Source: Chloroflexota bacterium
Lineage (GTDB): Bacteria; Chloroflexota; Anaerolineae; Aggregatilineales; Phototrophicaceae
Length of the DNA: 64,000 nucleotides
NCBI GenBank assembly: GCA_011523615.1
Contig: WTGJ01000027.1
Coordinates: 359,632-423,631 of the forward strand
Direction: 5' to 3'
Shown in pieces: positions 47,694 to 56,171 of the stretch. Position 1 is the stretch's first letter. The number at the start of each line of letters is the position of its first letter. The notes beneath the pieces were generated by a model. That model searched no databases. It was not told the origin of the DNA and saw only the letters and a list, made by a program, of their open reading frames with translations. The position numbers were made by a program, and so were the translations under genes.

Positions 47694-48643
47694 CTTCTGT
47701 TTCTACGAGGTGCTCTGCGAAACACACGACGCAACCAGAACTCAAAGTGATTTTGACGAGGCAGGTATTGTTGCAAAGTGTCTTCAAGACGTTGGGGTTG
47801 CAGCGCGAACGTTCGGGCAAAGTGGATGGGGTCGGTGGTGCGACTGGTGAAAACCAGATCAAACCATTGGTCGGTGATCAGCGAGCGCGGTACGAATCGG
47901 CGCCATACTCGGTTCATCCCACGCAGGAGAAAAGGCGGAATGGGGAGCATCGTGCGTTTGATGGACAAAACTCGAGCAATGGTTTGCAGCAGTTCTTGAA
48001 AGGAGAGCAACTCGGGCCCGCCTACCGATACGGTGGTATCGAGCAAGTCGATGGAATTCAAAGAGCGCAGGATCGCTTCGACCAAGTCATTGACGTATAG
48101 CGGTTGTTGGAGGAATTCACCGCGGCTGGGGGTCAGGAGAAACAGCGGATTGAGATATAAGTTTGCCGCCAGATGGCTGATGAATGAATCCCCTTCGCCA
48201 AACACCAGAGAACTGCGGATGATCGTATGAGCGATGCCACTATTACGCAATAGATCTTCTTGCATGCTTTTGATGCGCAAAGTCTCGATACCCGATGCCG
48301 TCGCAGCGTTCAGATGGCTGATCAAGACGATCCGACCGACCTGTGCATTTCTGGCAGCGGAGATGAGTTTTTTGGTGCCCTCTATTTCAACCGCGCTCTG
48401 GTCTGCGGCCCCACCCCACCACATCGCGCTGCGCAAGTGGATGATGGTATGGATCCCGGCCACCAATTCGGACCATTGGCGGTCATCTGGTTCAGCCAAG
48501 GCGAACCTCTCGATGGCCGGGTCATCCAATACGTAACGAGCGTGTTGCGGAGTCGCGAGGCAGCGCAGGGTATGCCCTTGGGCCCGCAATCGCCTGACCA
48601 AGCGGCGTCCGATGTAACCGCCTGCCCCTGTGATGAGAATCAT
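47690..48643 (-). CDS. Atypical SDR / NAD-dependent epimerase-like protein
   Basis: 317 residues of the atypical short-chain dehydrogenase group related to complex I NDUFA9. The Rossmann motif is GAGGYIGRRLVRRL at the N-terminus, and the segments RIVLISHLNAATASG and IIRSSLVFGEGDSF replace the usual YxxxK. Lacking a clear catalytic tyrosine it may bind NAD(P) without classical dehydrogenase action. It leads the operon with the GNAT and racemase-like genes. Confidence 0.8.
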   Translation of the reverse strand: MILITGAGGYIGRRLVRRLRAQGHTLRCLATPQHARYVLDDPAIERFALAEPDDRQWSELVAGIHTIIHLRSAMWWGGAADQSAVEIEGTKKLISAARNAQVGRIVLISHLNAATASGIETLRIKSMQEDLLRNSGIAHTIIRSSLVFGEGDSFISHLAANLYLNPLFLLTPSRGEFLQQPLYVNDLVEAILRSLNSIDLLDTTVSVGGPELLSFQELLQTIARVLSIKRTMLPIPPFLLRGMNRVWRRFVPRSLITDQWFDLVFTSRTTDPIHFARTFALQPQRLEDTLQQYLPRQNHFEFWLRRVFRRAPRRNRR

Positions 48644-48669
48644 GACACCTGAAGAGTCGTCATTCGTTA

Positions 48670-48678
48670 TGTTATACT
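48670..48678 (+). promoter_or_regulatory. Extended -10 promoter, probably for fabF
   Basis: TGT-TATACT in the divergent gap between the SDR gene and fabF. The -35 region (TGAAGA at 17 nt) is poor. It gives a leader of roughly 135 nt before the proposed fabF ATG. Confidence 0.45.
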
Positions 48679-48806
48679 TTTATGGCTGAAGACTTGATTT
48701 CGAGTCATTGGCGAAATGGAGTGCTACACCTGTGGCATTATAACCCATGTTCGCAGGGATCTCCGAGTTCAGCAGAGTATCGCGGGAATGAGGCCCGGCC
48801 CATCCT

Positions 48807-48834
48807 ATGAGTGCATCAAGATGAGTGCATCAAG
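48807..48834 (+). repeat. 14 bp perfect tandem duplication over the fabF start
   Basis: ATGAGTGCATCAAG occurs twice without a gap (48807-48820 and 48821-48834). The second copy carries the likely fabF start. The first ATG is out of frame and opens a five-codon reading frame whose TGA overlaps the fabF ATG. Confidence 0.9.
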
Positions 48835-50083
48835 CTCCGATGGATGTCGACGTGTTGTGGTGACCGGAATGGGGCTGGTCTGCCCCGTGGGCAACACAGT
48901 AGAAGATTCCTGGAATCACATTCGCCGGGGAAAAACGGGAATCGATCGCTTGACTTTGTTTGAACCATCACACATCAACACTCACATCGCCGGTGAAGTG
49001 AAGGAATTCGATAGCGAAGCCATTTTCGGTCGCAGGGAATCTCGCAGAACGGATCGCTTCGTCCAGTTTGCCCTGGTGGCCGGGCAGCAGGCTTTGACGG
49101 ATGCCGGCTTCCAGATCAATGATGCCAATCGATATGATGTCGGTTGTGTGGTGGGTACCGGCATAGGGGGGATCGGAACGCTTTATTTGGGCATCCAACG
49201 CTTCATTGCGAAGGGGCAAAAAGGGGTGAGCCCCTTGATGGTGCCCATGATGTTGCCGGATGCCGCGGCGGGTAAAGTGAGCATTGATTTCGGCATCCGC
49301 GGCCCCAATTGGTCGATCAATACGGCCTGTGCGACGGGCAACAATTGCATCGGCGATGCGGCTGAGCTGATCCGCAAAGGCGATGTGAACACGATGTTGA
49401 CCGGCAGTGCCGAAGCGGCCTTGCAAGACATTTGTGTGGTGGGTTTCGCCAATATGACGGCCCTGTCTCATCGCAACGACGATCCGCAAGGGGCATCGCG
49501 CCCCTTTGATGCCGATCGCGATGGTTTCGTGATGGCGGAAGGTGCGGGGATGCTCTTATTGGAAGAACGTGAGCAGGCACGGGCCAGAGGGGCGCACATC
49601 TACGCCGAAATATTGGGTTATGGTTCTACTTCGGATGCCCATCACATCACTGCTCCCAGTGAAGATGGAGAAAGTGCGGCAGAGGCGGTGCGTTTGGCGA
49701 TGGCAGATGCTGGCTTGCAAGCGACGGAAATCGATTATATCAATGCACACGGCACGAGCACGCCTCTGAACGATACCAGTGAAACCAACGCCTTGAAGTT
49801 GGCCCTGGGAGAATTGGCTTACCAGATCCCGATCAGTTCGACCAAGTCGATGACCGGGCATATGTTGGGTGCTGCCGGCTCGGCAGAAGCGATCTTCAGC
49901 TTGCTCGCCATGCGCGATGGTTTCGTGCCCCCCACCATCAATTATGAAACTCCCGATCCCAGTTGTGATCTGGATTACACGGCCAATCAAGGCAAAACGC
50001 GCGCGATCGATCATGTGATGACCAATTCCTTTGGCTTTGGTGGGCACAACGCTGTTTTGATTTTTGGCAAACATCGTGACTGA
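48821..50083 (+). CDS. fabF: 3-oxoacyl-ACP synthase II
   Basis: Condensing enzyme of fatty acid elongation. Catalytic C170 is in NTACATGNN; histidines are in NAHGTSTPLND and MTGHMLGAAG. Start choice: ATG 48821 (420 aa, MSASSSDGCRRVVVTGMG) is near the family start. In-frame ATGs at 48788 and 48716 would add cysteine-containing, non-conserved leaders. No strong ribosome site precedes 48821, but a tiny upstream frame ends in an ATGA overlap with it. fabH follows with an 8 bp overlap; no acp, fabD or fabG lies in the window. Confidence 0.93.
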   Translation: MSASSSDGCRRVVVTGMGLVCPVGNTVEDSWNHIRRGKTGIDRLTLFEPSHINTHIAGEVKEFDSEAIFGRRESRRTDRFVQFALVAGQQALTDAGFQINDANRYDVGCVVGTGIGGIGTLYLGIQRFIAKGQKGVSPLMVPMMLPDAAAGKVSIDFGIRGPNWSINTACATGNNCIGDAAELIRKGDVNTMLTGSAEAALQDICVVGFANMTALSHRNDDPQGASRPFDADRDGFVMAEGAGMLLLEEREQARARGAHIYAEILGYGSTSDAHHITAPSEDGESAAEAVRLAMADAGLQATEIDYINAHGTSTPLNDTSETNALKLALGELAYQIPISSTKSMTGHMLGAAGSAEAIFSLLAMRDGFVPPTINYETPDPSCDLDYTANQGKTRAIDHVMTNSFGFGGHNAVLIFGKHRD

Positions 50084-51308
50084 ACGTTTCTCTTCACCGA
50101 ATGGTAGCGTCCCGCAAAGATACGCTCATATCATCGGCTGGGGAAAGGCCCTCCCCCAACGGGTGATGACCAACGAAGAACTGGAAGCATTGGTATCCAC
50201 GAACGATGCCTGGATTCGCGCACGCACCGGGATTGAAAAAAGACGCATCGCCAATGAACAAGAATCTACCGCAACGCTCGGTTTGAAGGCCGCACAAAAC
50301 GCCTTGAACGTCGCCAACATCGTCCCCCGCCAATTGGATTTGATCATCTGTTGCACATCGACAGCAGAAAATGTTTTTCCCGCTTCGGCCAGTTTGATCC
50401 AGGGTTGGTTGGGGGCGACGGCCGCCGGCGCCTTTGATTTGAGCGCGGCTTGCTCCGGCTTCGTCTATGGCGTGCAAATGGGCGCACAAGCCATCGCGGC
50501 GGGGGATGCAGATCATGTGTTGGTGATTGGTTCAGAGACGATGAGCCGCGTATTGGATTGGCAAGATCGAGGGACTTGCATCCTCTTTGGTGACGGCGCC
50601 GGGGCCATCGTGCTTCGTGCCAGCGAACAACGGGGCGGCGTGTTATCGGGCGTCCTTCGTTCCGATGGCACGGGCGGCGATATGCTCGGGATTCCCAATA
50701 TCGCCAGCATCGGGGTCTCCAACCCGGCGATCCTCACTCAAGAACACAAACTGTACAAGATGCACATGAAAGGCAGCGAAGTCTTCAAGTTTGCGACCCG
50801 GGTGATCGGTGAATGCATCCAGGAATCCTTAGCGAAAGCATCGGTATCGTTGCAAGATGTGTCGATGATCATCCCGCACCAGGCGAACCTGCGCATCATC
50901 AAAGCAGCAGCGCGCAGTTTGCGGGTCGATGAGAACCGGTTCATGTGCAATTTAACCGAATACGGCAACACTTCCGCAGCCAGCATCCCCTTGGCATTGT
51001 GTGATGCAGTCGAACAGGGGCGCATCCATTCGGGCGATCATGTAGTCCTGGTGGGCTTTGGTGGTGGCTTGAGTTGGGGCGCGGTTACCTTGAAATGGGG
51101 ATCACACACCGAAAGAGCGCCGATCCGCTTGACCAAACAACGACGGGAGTTGAGTTATCTGATGGTGCGTTGGCGGATGCGCAGCCGAAAATTGATGTCG
51201 CGCCTTCGTTCACTCGTGCAACGCAGCCGGCCGCATCGCGGTCGTGTCGATCGTTTGCGCCGGCGCATGGACCCCTATCAAGACGGCGATGATCCACCGT
51301 TTGCCTGA
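50076..51308 (+). CDS. fabH: 3-oxoacyl-ACP synthase III with arginine-rich tail
   Basis: Starts fatty acid synthesis by condensing acyl-CoA with malonyl-ACP. The triad C126 (SAACSGFVYG), H268 (IPHQANLRII) and N298 (EYGNTSAAS) is complete. The normal fold ends at about residue 340 (GAVTLKW). A further 65 or so residues follow, with about 18 arginines and a final acidic DPYQDGDDPP. This tail is not part of standard FabH. GTG 50076 is preferred over TTG 50064, which adds four residues. It overlaps fabF by 8 bp and is convergent with panC. Confidence 0.9.
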   Translation: MTERFSSPNGSVPQRYAHIIGWGKALPQRVMTNEELEALVSTNDAWIRARTGIEKRRIANEQESTATLGLKAAQNALNVANIVPRQLDLIICCTSTAENVFPASASLIQGWLGATAAGAFDLSAACSGFVYGVQMGAQAIAAGDADHVLVIGSETMSRVLDWQDRGTCILFGDGAGAIVLRASEQRGGVLSGVLRSDGTGGDMLGIPNIASIGVSNPAILTQEHKLYKMHMKGSEVFKFATRVIGECIQESLAKASVSLQDVSMIIPHQANLRIIKAAARSLRVDENRFMCNLTEYGNTSAASIPLALCDAVEQGRIHSGDHVVLVGFGGGLSWGAVTLKWGSHTERAPIRLTKQRRELSYLMVRWRMRSRKLMSRLRSLVQRSRPHRGRVDRLRRRMDPYQDGDDPPFA

Positions 51309-51328
51309 CAACGTGCAACACGGAAAGG

Positions 51329-52213
51329 TTATTCGAACAATCGGGTTAAGTCCGCGCGATTGTTCTTGTGCGCTGGGATCAAGCAGTTGTCGATCAAGCG
51401 CGTCTGGCCCAGGTGCGCGGCAACGAGTACTAATGCAACCGCTTCATCGGTCAGTGCACCCTGCAATGGCTTCAGAGTCTGGACATCTACAATATCAGCG
51501 TAATCGATGCGGGTGATCTTGCCCCGGGCCAACGTTTCCCTCAAAATGTGTCTTAAATCATCCACATCGCGCACTTCGTTTTCGTAGGCAGCCATTACGG
51601 CACTGAGCGCGCCGTAGATGGAGTTGGCGCGTTTTCGATCTTCTGTGCTCAGCAAATGGTTGCGCGTGCTGAGCGCCAGACCATCCTTCGCGCGGTAAGT
51701 CGGAACCACGATGATTTCTGTAGGGATCCGCAAATCTCGTACCATTCGCCGAATCACGGCGACTTGCTGGATATCTTTTTGGCCGAAGTAAGCGCGATCT
51801 GGCTGAGCGATGTTCAGTAGAATGGTCACCACAGTCGCCACTGCCCGAAAATGCCCGGGCCTTGCCGCACCTTCCCAGCATTTGGATAGCTGTTCCACTT
51901 CCACATAGGTCTGGAAGTTTTCGGGGTACATTTCTGCAATTTCAGGGACGAATGCCAAATCTACCCCGGCTTCACGGAGCAATTGGCAATCTCTGGTCAG
52001 ATCCCTTTGATATTGTTGAAAATCCTTCGCTTCGGTGAATTGTTTGGGATTCAGGAAGACAGAGGCCAAGACGGTTTCGTTGTCTTTTCTGGCTTCTTGG
52101 ATCAACCCAAGGTGGCCTGCATGGATACCTCCCATTGTGGGAACAAAGCCCACTATGGCATCTATTGCCTTGCGAAGACGGAGCAATTCTGGGATGGTGT
52201 GGGCGATGATCAT
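51329..52213 (-). CDS. panC: Pantothenate synthetase
   Basis: Joins pantoate and beta-alanine using ATP. The motifs are slightly divergent but clear: PTMGGIHAGHLGLI (usually PTMGxLHxGH), FLNPKQF, RPGHFRAVATVV, AYFGQKDIQQ and LSTRNHLL where most have SSRN. 294 residues is normal. It follows panB after 15 nt, giving the last two steps of pantothenate synthesis in order. Confidence 0.94.
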   Translation of the reverse strand: MIIAHTIPELLRLRKAIDAIVGFVPTMGGIHAGHLGLIQEARKDNETVLASVFLNPKQFTEAKDFQQYQRDLTRDCQLLREAGVDLAFVPEIAEMYPENFQTYVEVEQLSKCWEGAARPGHFRAVATVVTILLNIAQPDRAYFGQKDIQQVAVIRRMVRDLRIPTEIIVVPTYRAKDGLALSTRNHLLSTEDRKRANSIYGALSAVMAAYENEVRDVDDLRHILRETLARGKITRIDYADIVDVQTLKPLQGALTDEAVALVLVAAHLGQTRLIDNCLIPAHKNNRADLTRLFE

Positions 52214-52228
52214 TTCACTTCTGGGATT

Positions 52229-53080
52229 TCACTCTGCCGAAGCAGCGAATTCCTCCAACAATGCGTCGTAGATTTCAGCGGGCAAGCGGGCGCTTTGCTG
52301 CTCTGTTGGGAAAACACCATCGCGAACGGCAACCACATATTCCTTGATCGCTTGGGTCATGATCGGGTGCAGCTCCGCGAAGCGTTGAGTATGTCGATGG
52401 GCTTTGCCGGGGAGGAGGGTCAAGAGGTCATGAAACACCTGCACTTCTCCATCACACTGCGGTCCTGCACCGATGCCAATGATGGGAATATCCAATTTCT
52501 GGCTGATCAAGGCGGCGACTTCTGCGGGGACGAGCTCGAGGACGATCGCAAATGCCCCGGCAATCTGCAAAGCATCGGCTGCCTGGATCAAAGCCCGGGC
52601 ATCGGAATGCCGCTTACCCTGGACCCGGAAACCGCCGTGTTGGTGGATGCTCTGCGGCGTCAAACCGAGGTGTCCCATCACCGGTATCCCGGATTTGACG
52701 ATGGATCGTACGGTGGGGGCCATGTAGCGCCCGCCTTCCAACTTGACTGCACCGACACCACTCTCCTGCATCAAGCGGGCCGCATTTTCACGTGCTTTTT
52801 CGGGACTGATGGCATAACTCATGAACGGCATATCACCGACGATCAACGGTCGTTGCGTCATCCTAACGACGATTTCCGCATGGTAGATGATTTGATCAAT
52901 AGTAACGGGGATGGTGTGATCATGTCCTTGGAAAACCATCCCCAACGAGTCTCCCACCAGGATGATCTCCGCACCTGCTTCTTCGGCGATGATGGCGGAC
53001 ATGGCATCATACGCGGTGATCATGGGGATGCGCTGTTTCAACCGTTTGGATTGTTGGATCTCCTGAATGTTGCGCCGCAT
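52229..53080 (-). CDS. panB: 3-methyl-2-oxobutanoate hydroxymethyltransferase
   Basis: Makes ketopantoate from 2-oxoisovalerate and methylene-tetrahydrofolate. Family blocks ITAYDAMSAIIAEEAG, LVGDSLGMVFQGHD, GAVKLEGG, VMGHLGLTPQS and IGIGAGPQCDGEVQVFHD are all present in 283 residues. It lies 45 nt after the Ig-like membrane protein gene in the same direction, at the tail of the long minus-strand run. Confidence 0.95.
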   Translation of the reverse strand: MRRNIQEIQQSKRLKQRIPMITAYDAMSAIIAEEAGAEIILVGDSLGMVFQGHDHTIPVTIDQIIYHAEIVVRMTQRPLIVGDMPFMSYAISPEKARENAARLMQESGVGAVKLEGGRYMAPTVRSIVKSGIPVMGHLGLTPQSIHQHGGFRVQGKRHSDARALIQAADALQIAGAFAIVLELVPAEVAALISQKLDIPIIGIGAGPQCDGEVQVFHDLLTLLPGKAHRHTQRFAELHPIMTQAIKEYVVAVRDGVFPTEQQSARLPAEIYDALLEEFAASAE

Positions 53081-53125
53081 GATTTTCCTCTGTCTATGAA
53101 CGCTTGAAGTTTGCTTTGAAAAACC

Positions 53126-53914
53126 TCATCTACCGGGGTCTGCCGCCGGATCTTTCGCGATGTATATGGTCACTTCGCAGGCATCCGTGATCTCGTTTGC
53201 CGTATCGAACACGATGAGGCGGAAGCGATAGCTGCCAGATTCAAACTGAGTCGGGACGAATTGTCCCAATTGACTGGCGTTTCGGACTTCATTGATGTAG
53301 CGTGAAAGCACGACGAAGTTGCCCGATGTTCCGGGGCCCTTGAGTTCAAGTACGTATTGGTTGAAGTCTTCCGCAAATGCGGTTCCCATTACGGCGATCG
53401 TACCGCTGATCCGTTGCCCATTTGCCGGGATTTGCAACATCGCCTCCGGTGAAGTGCAGCCGCTGGGCGGTGGAGCGCCGGGCAATATGGTGCCGACCGG
53501 AGTGGGAGTCGGGACCGGCGTCACTATGATCTGATTCTGAACGCTGAAGGGGGTCAAATCCACTTCTGATATGGAAGATTCAAATGGCAATTCATTCAAA
53601 GGTGGTGCCGGAACCGGTGTCACAAAAAAACCATCCAGGCTTTCTTGCTGGACCGCACGATTGCTTCTCAATTCTGGCAGGACAACATTTTGGATGCCCC
53701 AAGTGATCATGGCAAGTTGAATCAAGAACACCAGTGTGGTAAAAGAGTTGGCTCTTCGGAAACGAGCCAGTTCTTTCTCGAGGTCATACCTACTGGACGA
53801 GTAGATTCGATGCCAATGCCAGATGCGCCAGAGGACAATGACACCGACCGCGGCGATCAGCAAATAAATGCCAATGGCCACTTGCCCCAGTGTGAAGACA
53901 AGCGACGAGATCAT
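53126..53914 (-). CDS. Membrane protein with extracellular Ig-like domain
   Basis: Unrecognised as a named family. Two hydrophobic segments lie at about residues 8-30 and 58-78, separated by a basic loop. A proline-rich linker (PVPTPTPVGTILPGAPPP) follows and then a C-terminal beta domain of about 110 residues, from QIPANGQRISGTIAVMGTAF to VTIYIAKD. That last part looks like the Ig-like folds common in Chloroflexota exported proteins. It directly follows the phosphorylase gene (its ATG is adjacent to that stop). Confidence 0.7.
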   Translation of the reverse strand: MISSLVFTLGQVAIGIYLLIAAVGVIVLWRIWHWHRIYSSSRYDLEKELARFRRANSFTTLVFLIQLAMITWGIQNVVLPELRSNRAVQQESLDGFFVTPVPAPPLNELPFESSISEVDLTPFSVQNQIIVTPVPTPTPVGTILPGAPPPSGCTSPEAMLQIPANGQRISGTIAVMGTAFAEDFNQYVLELKGPGTSGNFVVLSRYINEVRNASQLGQFVPTQFESGSYRFRLIVFDTANEITDACEVTIYIAKDPAADPGR

Positions 53915-54751
53915 TTACAAGGCTTTCAATATCCTCCGCAGCAAGGAAATCAGGCGTGGCACGATGACGAGACCGGCTTCCAAGACCTCTTCATGATTGG
54001 TTTTGCGCTCGGAATCGATTTGATCGATGGCCTGGTTCGTGATCCCTGAAAAAGCCAGTACCTTGCTTCCTCCGTGGACCGCGGCCAAAACTTCGTTGGC
54101 AGTGGACATGCCCACCGCATCCCCACCCAAATTGGCGACCAGCCTAATTTCTGCGGGGGTTTCAAAGAACGGGCCGCTCAAGTGAAAGTACACCCCCTTG
54201 CGCAAAGTCAAGCCCAAACGATCCGCTTCCTGGATCGCAATTTTGCGCAGGTGTGCATCGTACGCTTGAGCGAGGTTCAAAAAGCGAGGTCCGATCGTCT
54301 CCTCGTTGGGCCCCATCAGCGGGTTCTGCCCGGACATACCGACAAAATTGATGTGGTCTTCGATGAGCATGATATCGCCGACTTCAAAGCTGCGATTCAC
54401 GCCACCGGCAGCGTTGGTGAAAATGAACGTTTCTGCACCCAGTTGTTGCATCACCCGCACGGGGAAGGTAACTTGTGCCATCGAATAACCTTCATAGAAA
54501 TGCGCCCGGCCCCGTTGGGCGATGACAGGTTGGCCTGCCAATTGGCCGATGACGAGGACGCCACTGTGACCGACGACTGTGCTTTGGGGCCAGTGCGGGA
54601 TCTCCTCATAAGGCAGTATGACGGCGTCTTCGATCTCATCGGCCAGAGGGCCCAAGCCTGAGCCGAGCACCAGGCCAATTTTCGGTTGTGTATCAGCACG
54701 TTTGCGAATCGCTTCTGCCGCCTCACGCCAGCGAATCATTTCATCCTGCAT
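53915..54751 (-). CDS. punA: Purine nucleoside phosphorylase
   Basis: Splits purine nucleosides with phosphate to base and ribose-1-phosphate. It belongs to the trimeric class: GLVLGSGLGPLAD, GRAHFYEGYS, FTNAAGGVNR, LSGPFFETPAEIR (substrate glutamate) and FSGITNQAID with the base-contacting asparagine. ATG 54751 has AAAGGA in front and gives 278 residues. Its product bases would be substrates for a xanthine-dehydrogenase-type enzyme, which is encoded upstream in the same run. Confidence 0.93.
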   Translation of the reverse strand: MQDEMIRWREAAEAIRKRADTQPKIGLVLGSGLGPLADEIEDAVILPYEEIPHWPQSTVVGHSGVLVIGQLAGQPVIAQRGRAHFYEGYSMAQVTFPVRVMQQLGAETFIFTNAAGGVNRSFEVGDIMLIEDHINFVGMSGQNPLMGPNEETIGPRFLNLAQAYDAHLRKIAIQEADRLGLTLRKGVYFHLSGPFFETPAEIRLVANLGGDAVGMSTANEVLAAVHGGSKVLAFSGITNQAIDQIDSERKTNHEEVLEAGLVIVPRLISLLRRILKAL

Positions 54752-54788
54752 CGCTTTTCCTTTCTGTATCGTAAGGAATGAAACCGCA

Positions 54789-56147
54789 TCAATCTTGAAT
54801 CGGCATCGGCGGTAATCCCGCGAGCAGTCGTTGCTGGGCATAATCCCGGGGGGTATCCACATCCGCTAAGACCGTGTCGCTGTTCACGTTAACCAGAGAA
54901 GTGTCATGCGGATACTGATCAATTACGTCGCGCGGCGAACCTTCGGTTAAGGCGAGCAGCTCTGACCAATGAGAACGGTGAATCAAGATGGGATGACCTC
55001 GCGTGCCATGATAAACCGGTGCGACGATCCCTTTGTCGTTGCTCATGAAATTCGTGAGCAATTTGAAAACCACGCTGGGTTGCAAGCGTGGCTGGTCTCC
55101 CAGGACGATGAGGGCCGCCTGGATGTGTGATGGTAAGGAACGTAGGCCCAATTGGAGGGAAGATAACATCTCACCCTCTCGGTAATCCTGGTTCATGACA
55201 GTACGAATTTCATAGGCAGCGAGTTTATCTTGTAGCAGCTCCGCATGGGGACCCAATACCACGCGGATTTCGGGAATCCTGGTTTGGTGCAAGACATGGA
55301 CCACCTGTTCGAGGACGCAGCGGCCGTCTCGCCAGGGCAGAAGCAGCTTGGCCCTCCCCATCCTCGTGGATGCACCAGCGGCGAGCACGATCGCTGCCGT
55401 ATGTTGGTGGCACTCGATGACCGGATCCGCCGATCGCGCTGAGCCAAATGCGACGCGGTCGATCCGCTTCTGCCGCAGGAGGAAATGGGTAATCCTCCGC
55501 GCTCTCAAATAACGATATCGGTTCATGCGGTTCAAGTAGACGACGGTCCTTGCCTGGGAAGGGATGCCTTTGAGCCCCAATGTTTCATCACGGAGCACTT
55601 GCGCCAACCAAACCGGTAAAATTTCTGCGCCCTCGCCAAAGCCATAACGAGATTGGATGGCCTCATGATTGTAGACAAACTCTTTGCTCAGTGGCACACC
55701 CAAAGCTGTGAGCGAAGCAACGGCGACCACGACGGTGGTTTCCGGTGGGATCCGGGGTTCATGTTCCAGCGGCGCTTTGAGCGGCCGGCCTGCCGCGTCA
55801 TCTGCTTCGATCAGCAAAACGTCACTGGCTACCGAATCCAACAATGCCGGGATTTTTTCCAATGGATAACCGCTTGCCATCAACTCTCGAATTTCGTCGT
55901 AAAGGAAAACGAAACCTTGCCCACTTAGGGCGGCGTTGATTTCCATGAGTGAACGATTCGCCTGGATGGCCGAAGGGAAAAAATCCAATTGTTCCGTGGG
56001 AATTCTGGTTGAGGTGGTGGCTAAAACGCGCCAACCCTGCTCCACCAATTCATGCCCCAGCGCATGTAGCGTCGCCGTTTTCCCACCCGCACCGATGAAA
56101 GAAACGATGTCACCGCGTTTTACCCGAAAGGCCGTATTGAGTTTCAA
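54789..56147 (-). CDS. YqeC-MocA fusion, molybdenum enzyme maturation
   Basis: Residues 1 to about 235 are a YqeC-type protein with nucleotide-binding VSFIGAGGKTATLHAL and TTSTRIP; that family is tied to selenium- or molybdenum-dependent hydroxylase maturation. From about 248, AAIVLAAGASTRMGRAKLL, GEMLSSLQLGL, VLGDQP and VLADVDTPRDY mark a MocA/MobA-like nucleotidyltransferase, probably adding CMP (or GMP) to molybdopterin. As one chain it likely readies the cofactor for the hydroxylase encoded directly upstream. The separate versions usually lie side by side in other genomes. Confidence 0.87.
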   Translation of the reverse strand: MKLNTAFRVKRGDIVSFIGAGGKTATLHALGHELVEQGWRVLATTSTRIPTEQLDFFPSAIQANRSLMEINAALSGQGFVFLYDEIRELMASGYPLEKIPALLDSVASDVLLIEADDAAGRPLKAPLEHEPRIPPETTVVVAVASLTALGVPLSKEFVYNHEAIQSRYGFGEGAEILPVWLAQVLRDETLGLKGIPSQARTVVYLNRMNRYRYLRARRITHFLLRQKRIDRVAFGSARSADPVIECHQHTAAIVLAAGASTRMGRAKLLLPWRDGRCVLEQVVHVLHQTRIPEIRVVLGPHAELLQDKLAAYEIRTVMNQDYREGEMLSSLQLGLRSLPSHIQAALIVLGDQPRLQPSVVFKLLTNFMSNDKGIVAPVYHGTRGHPILIHRSHWSELLALTEGSPRDVIDQYPHDTSLVNVNSDTVLADVDTPRDYAQQRLLAGLPPMPIQD

Positions 56148-56171
56148 TCCATCTCCCGCTGTGCATTCCGA

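Noticed and set aside
51983-53107. A 374-codon open frame antisense to panC and panB
   Set aside because: It spans two conserved genes in the opposite direction and has no family motifs.
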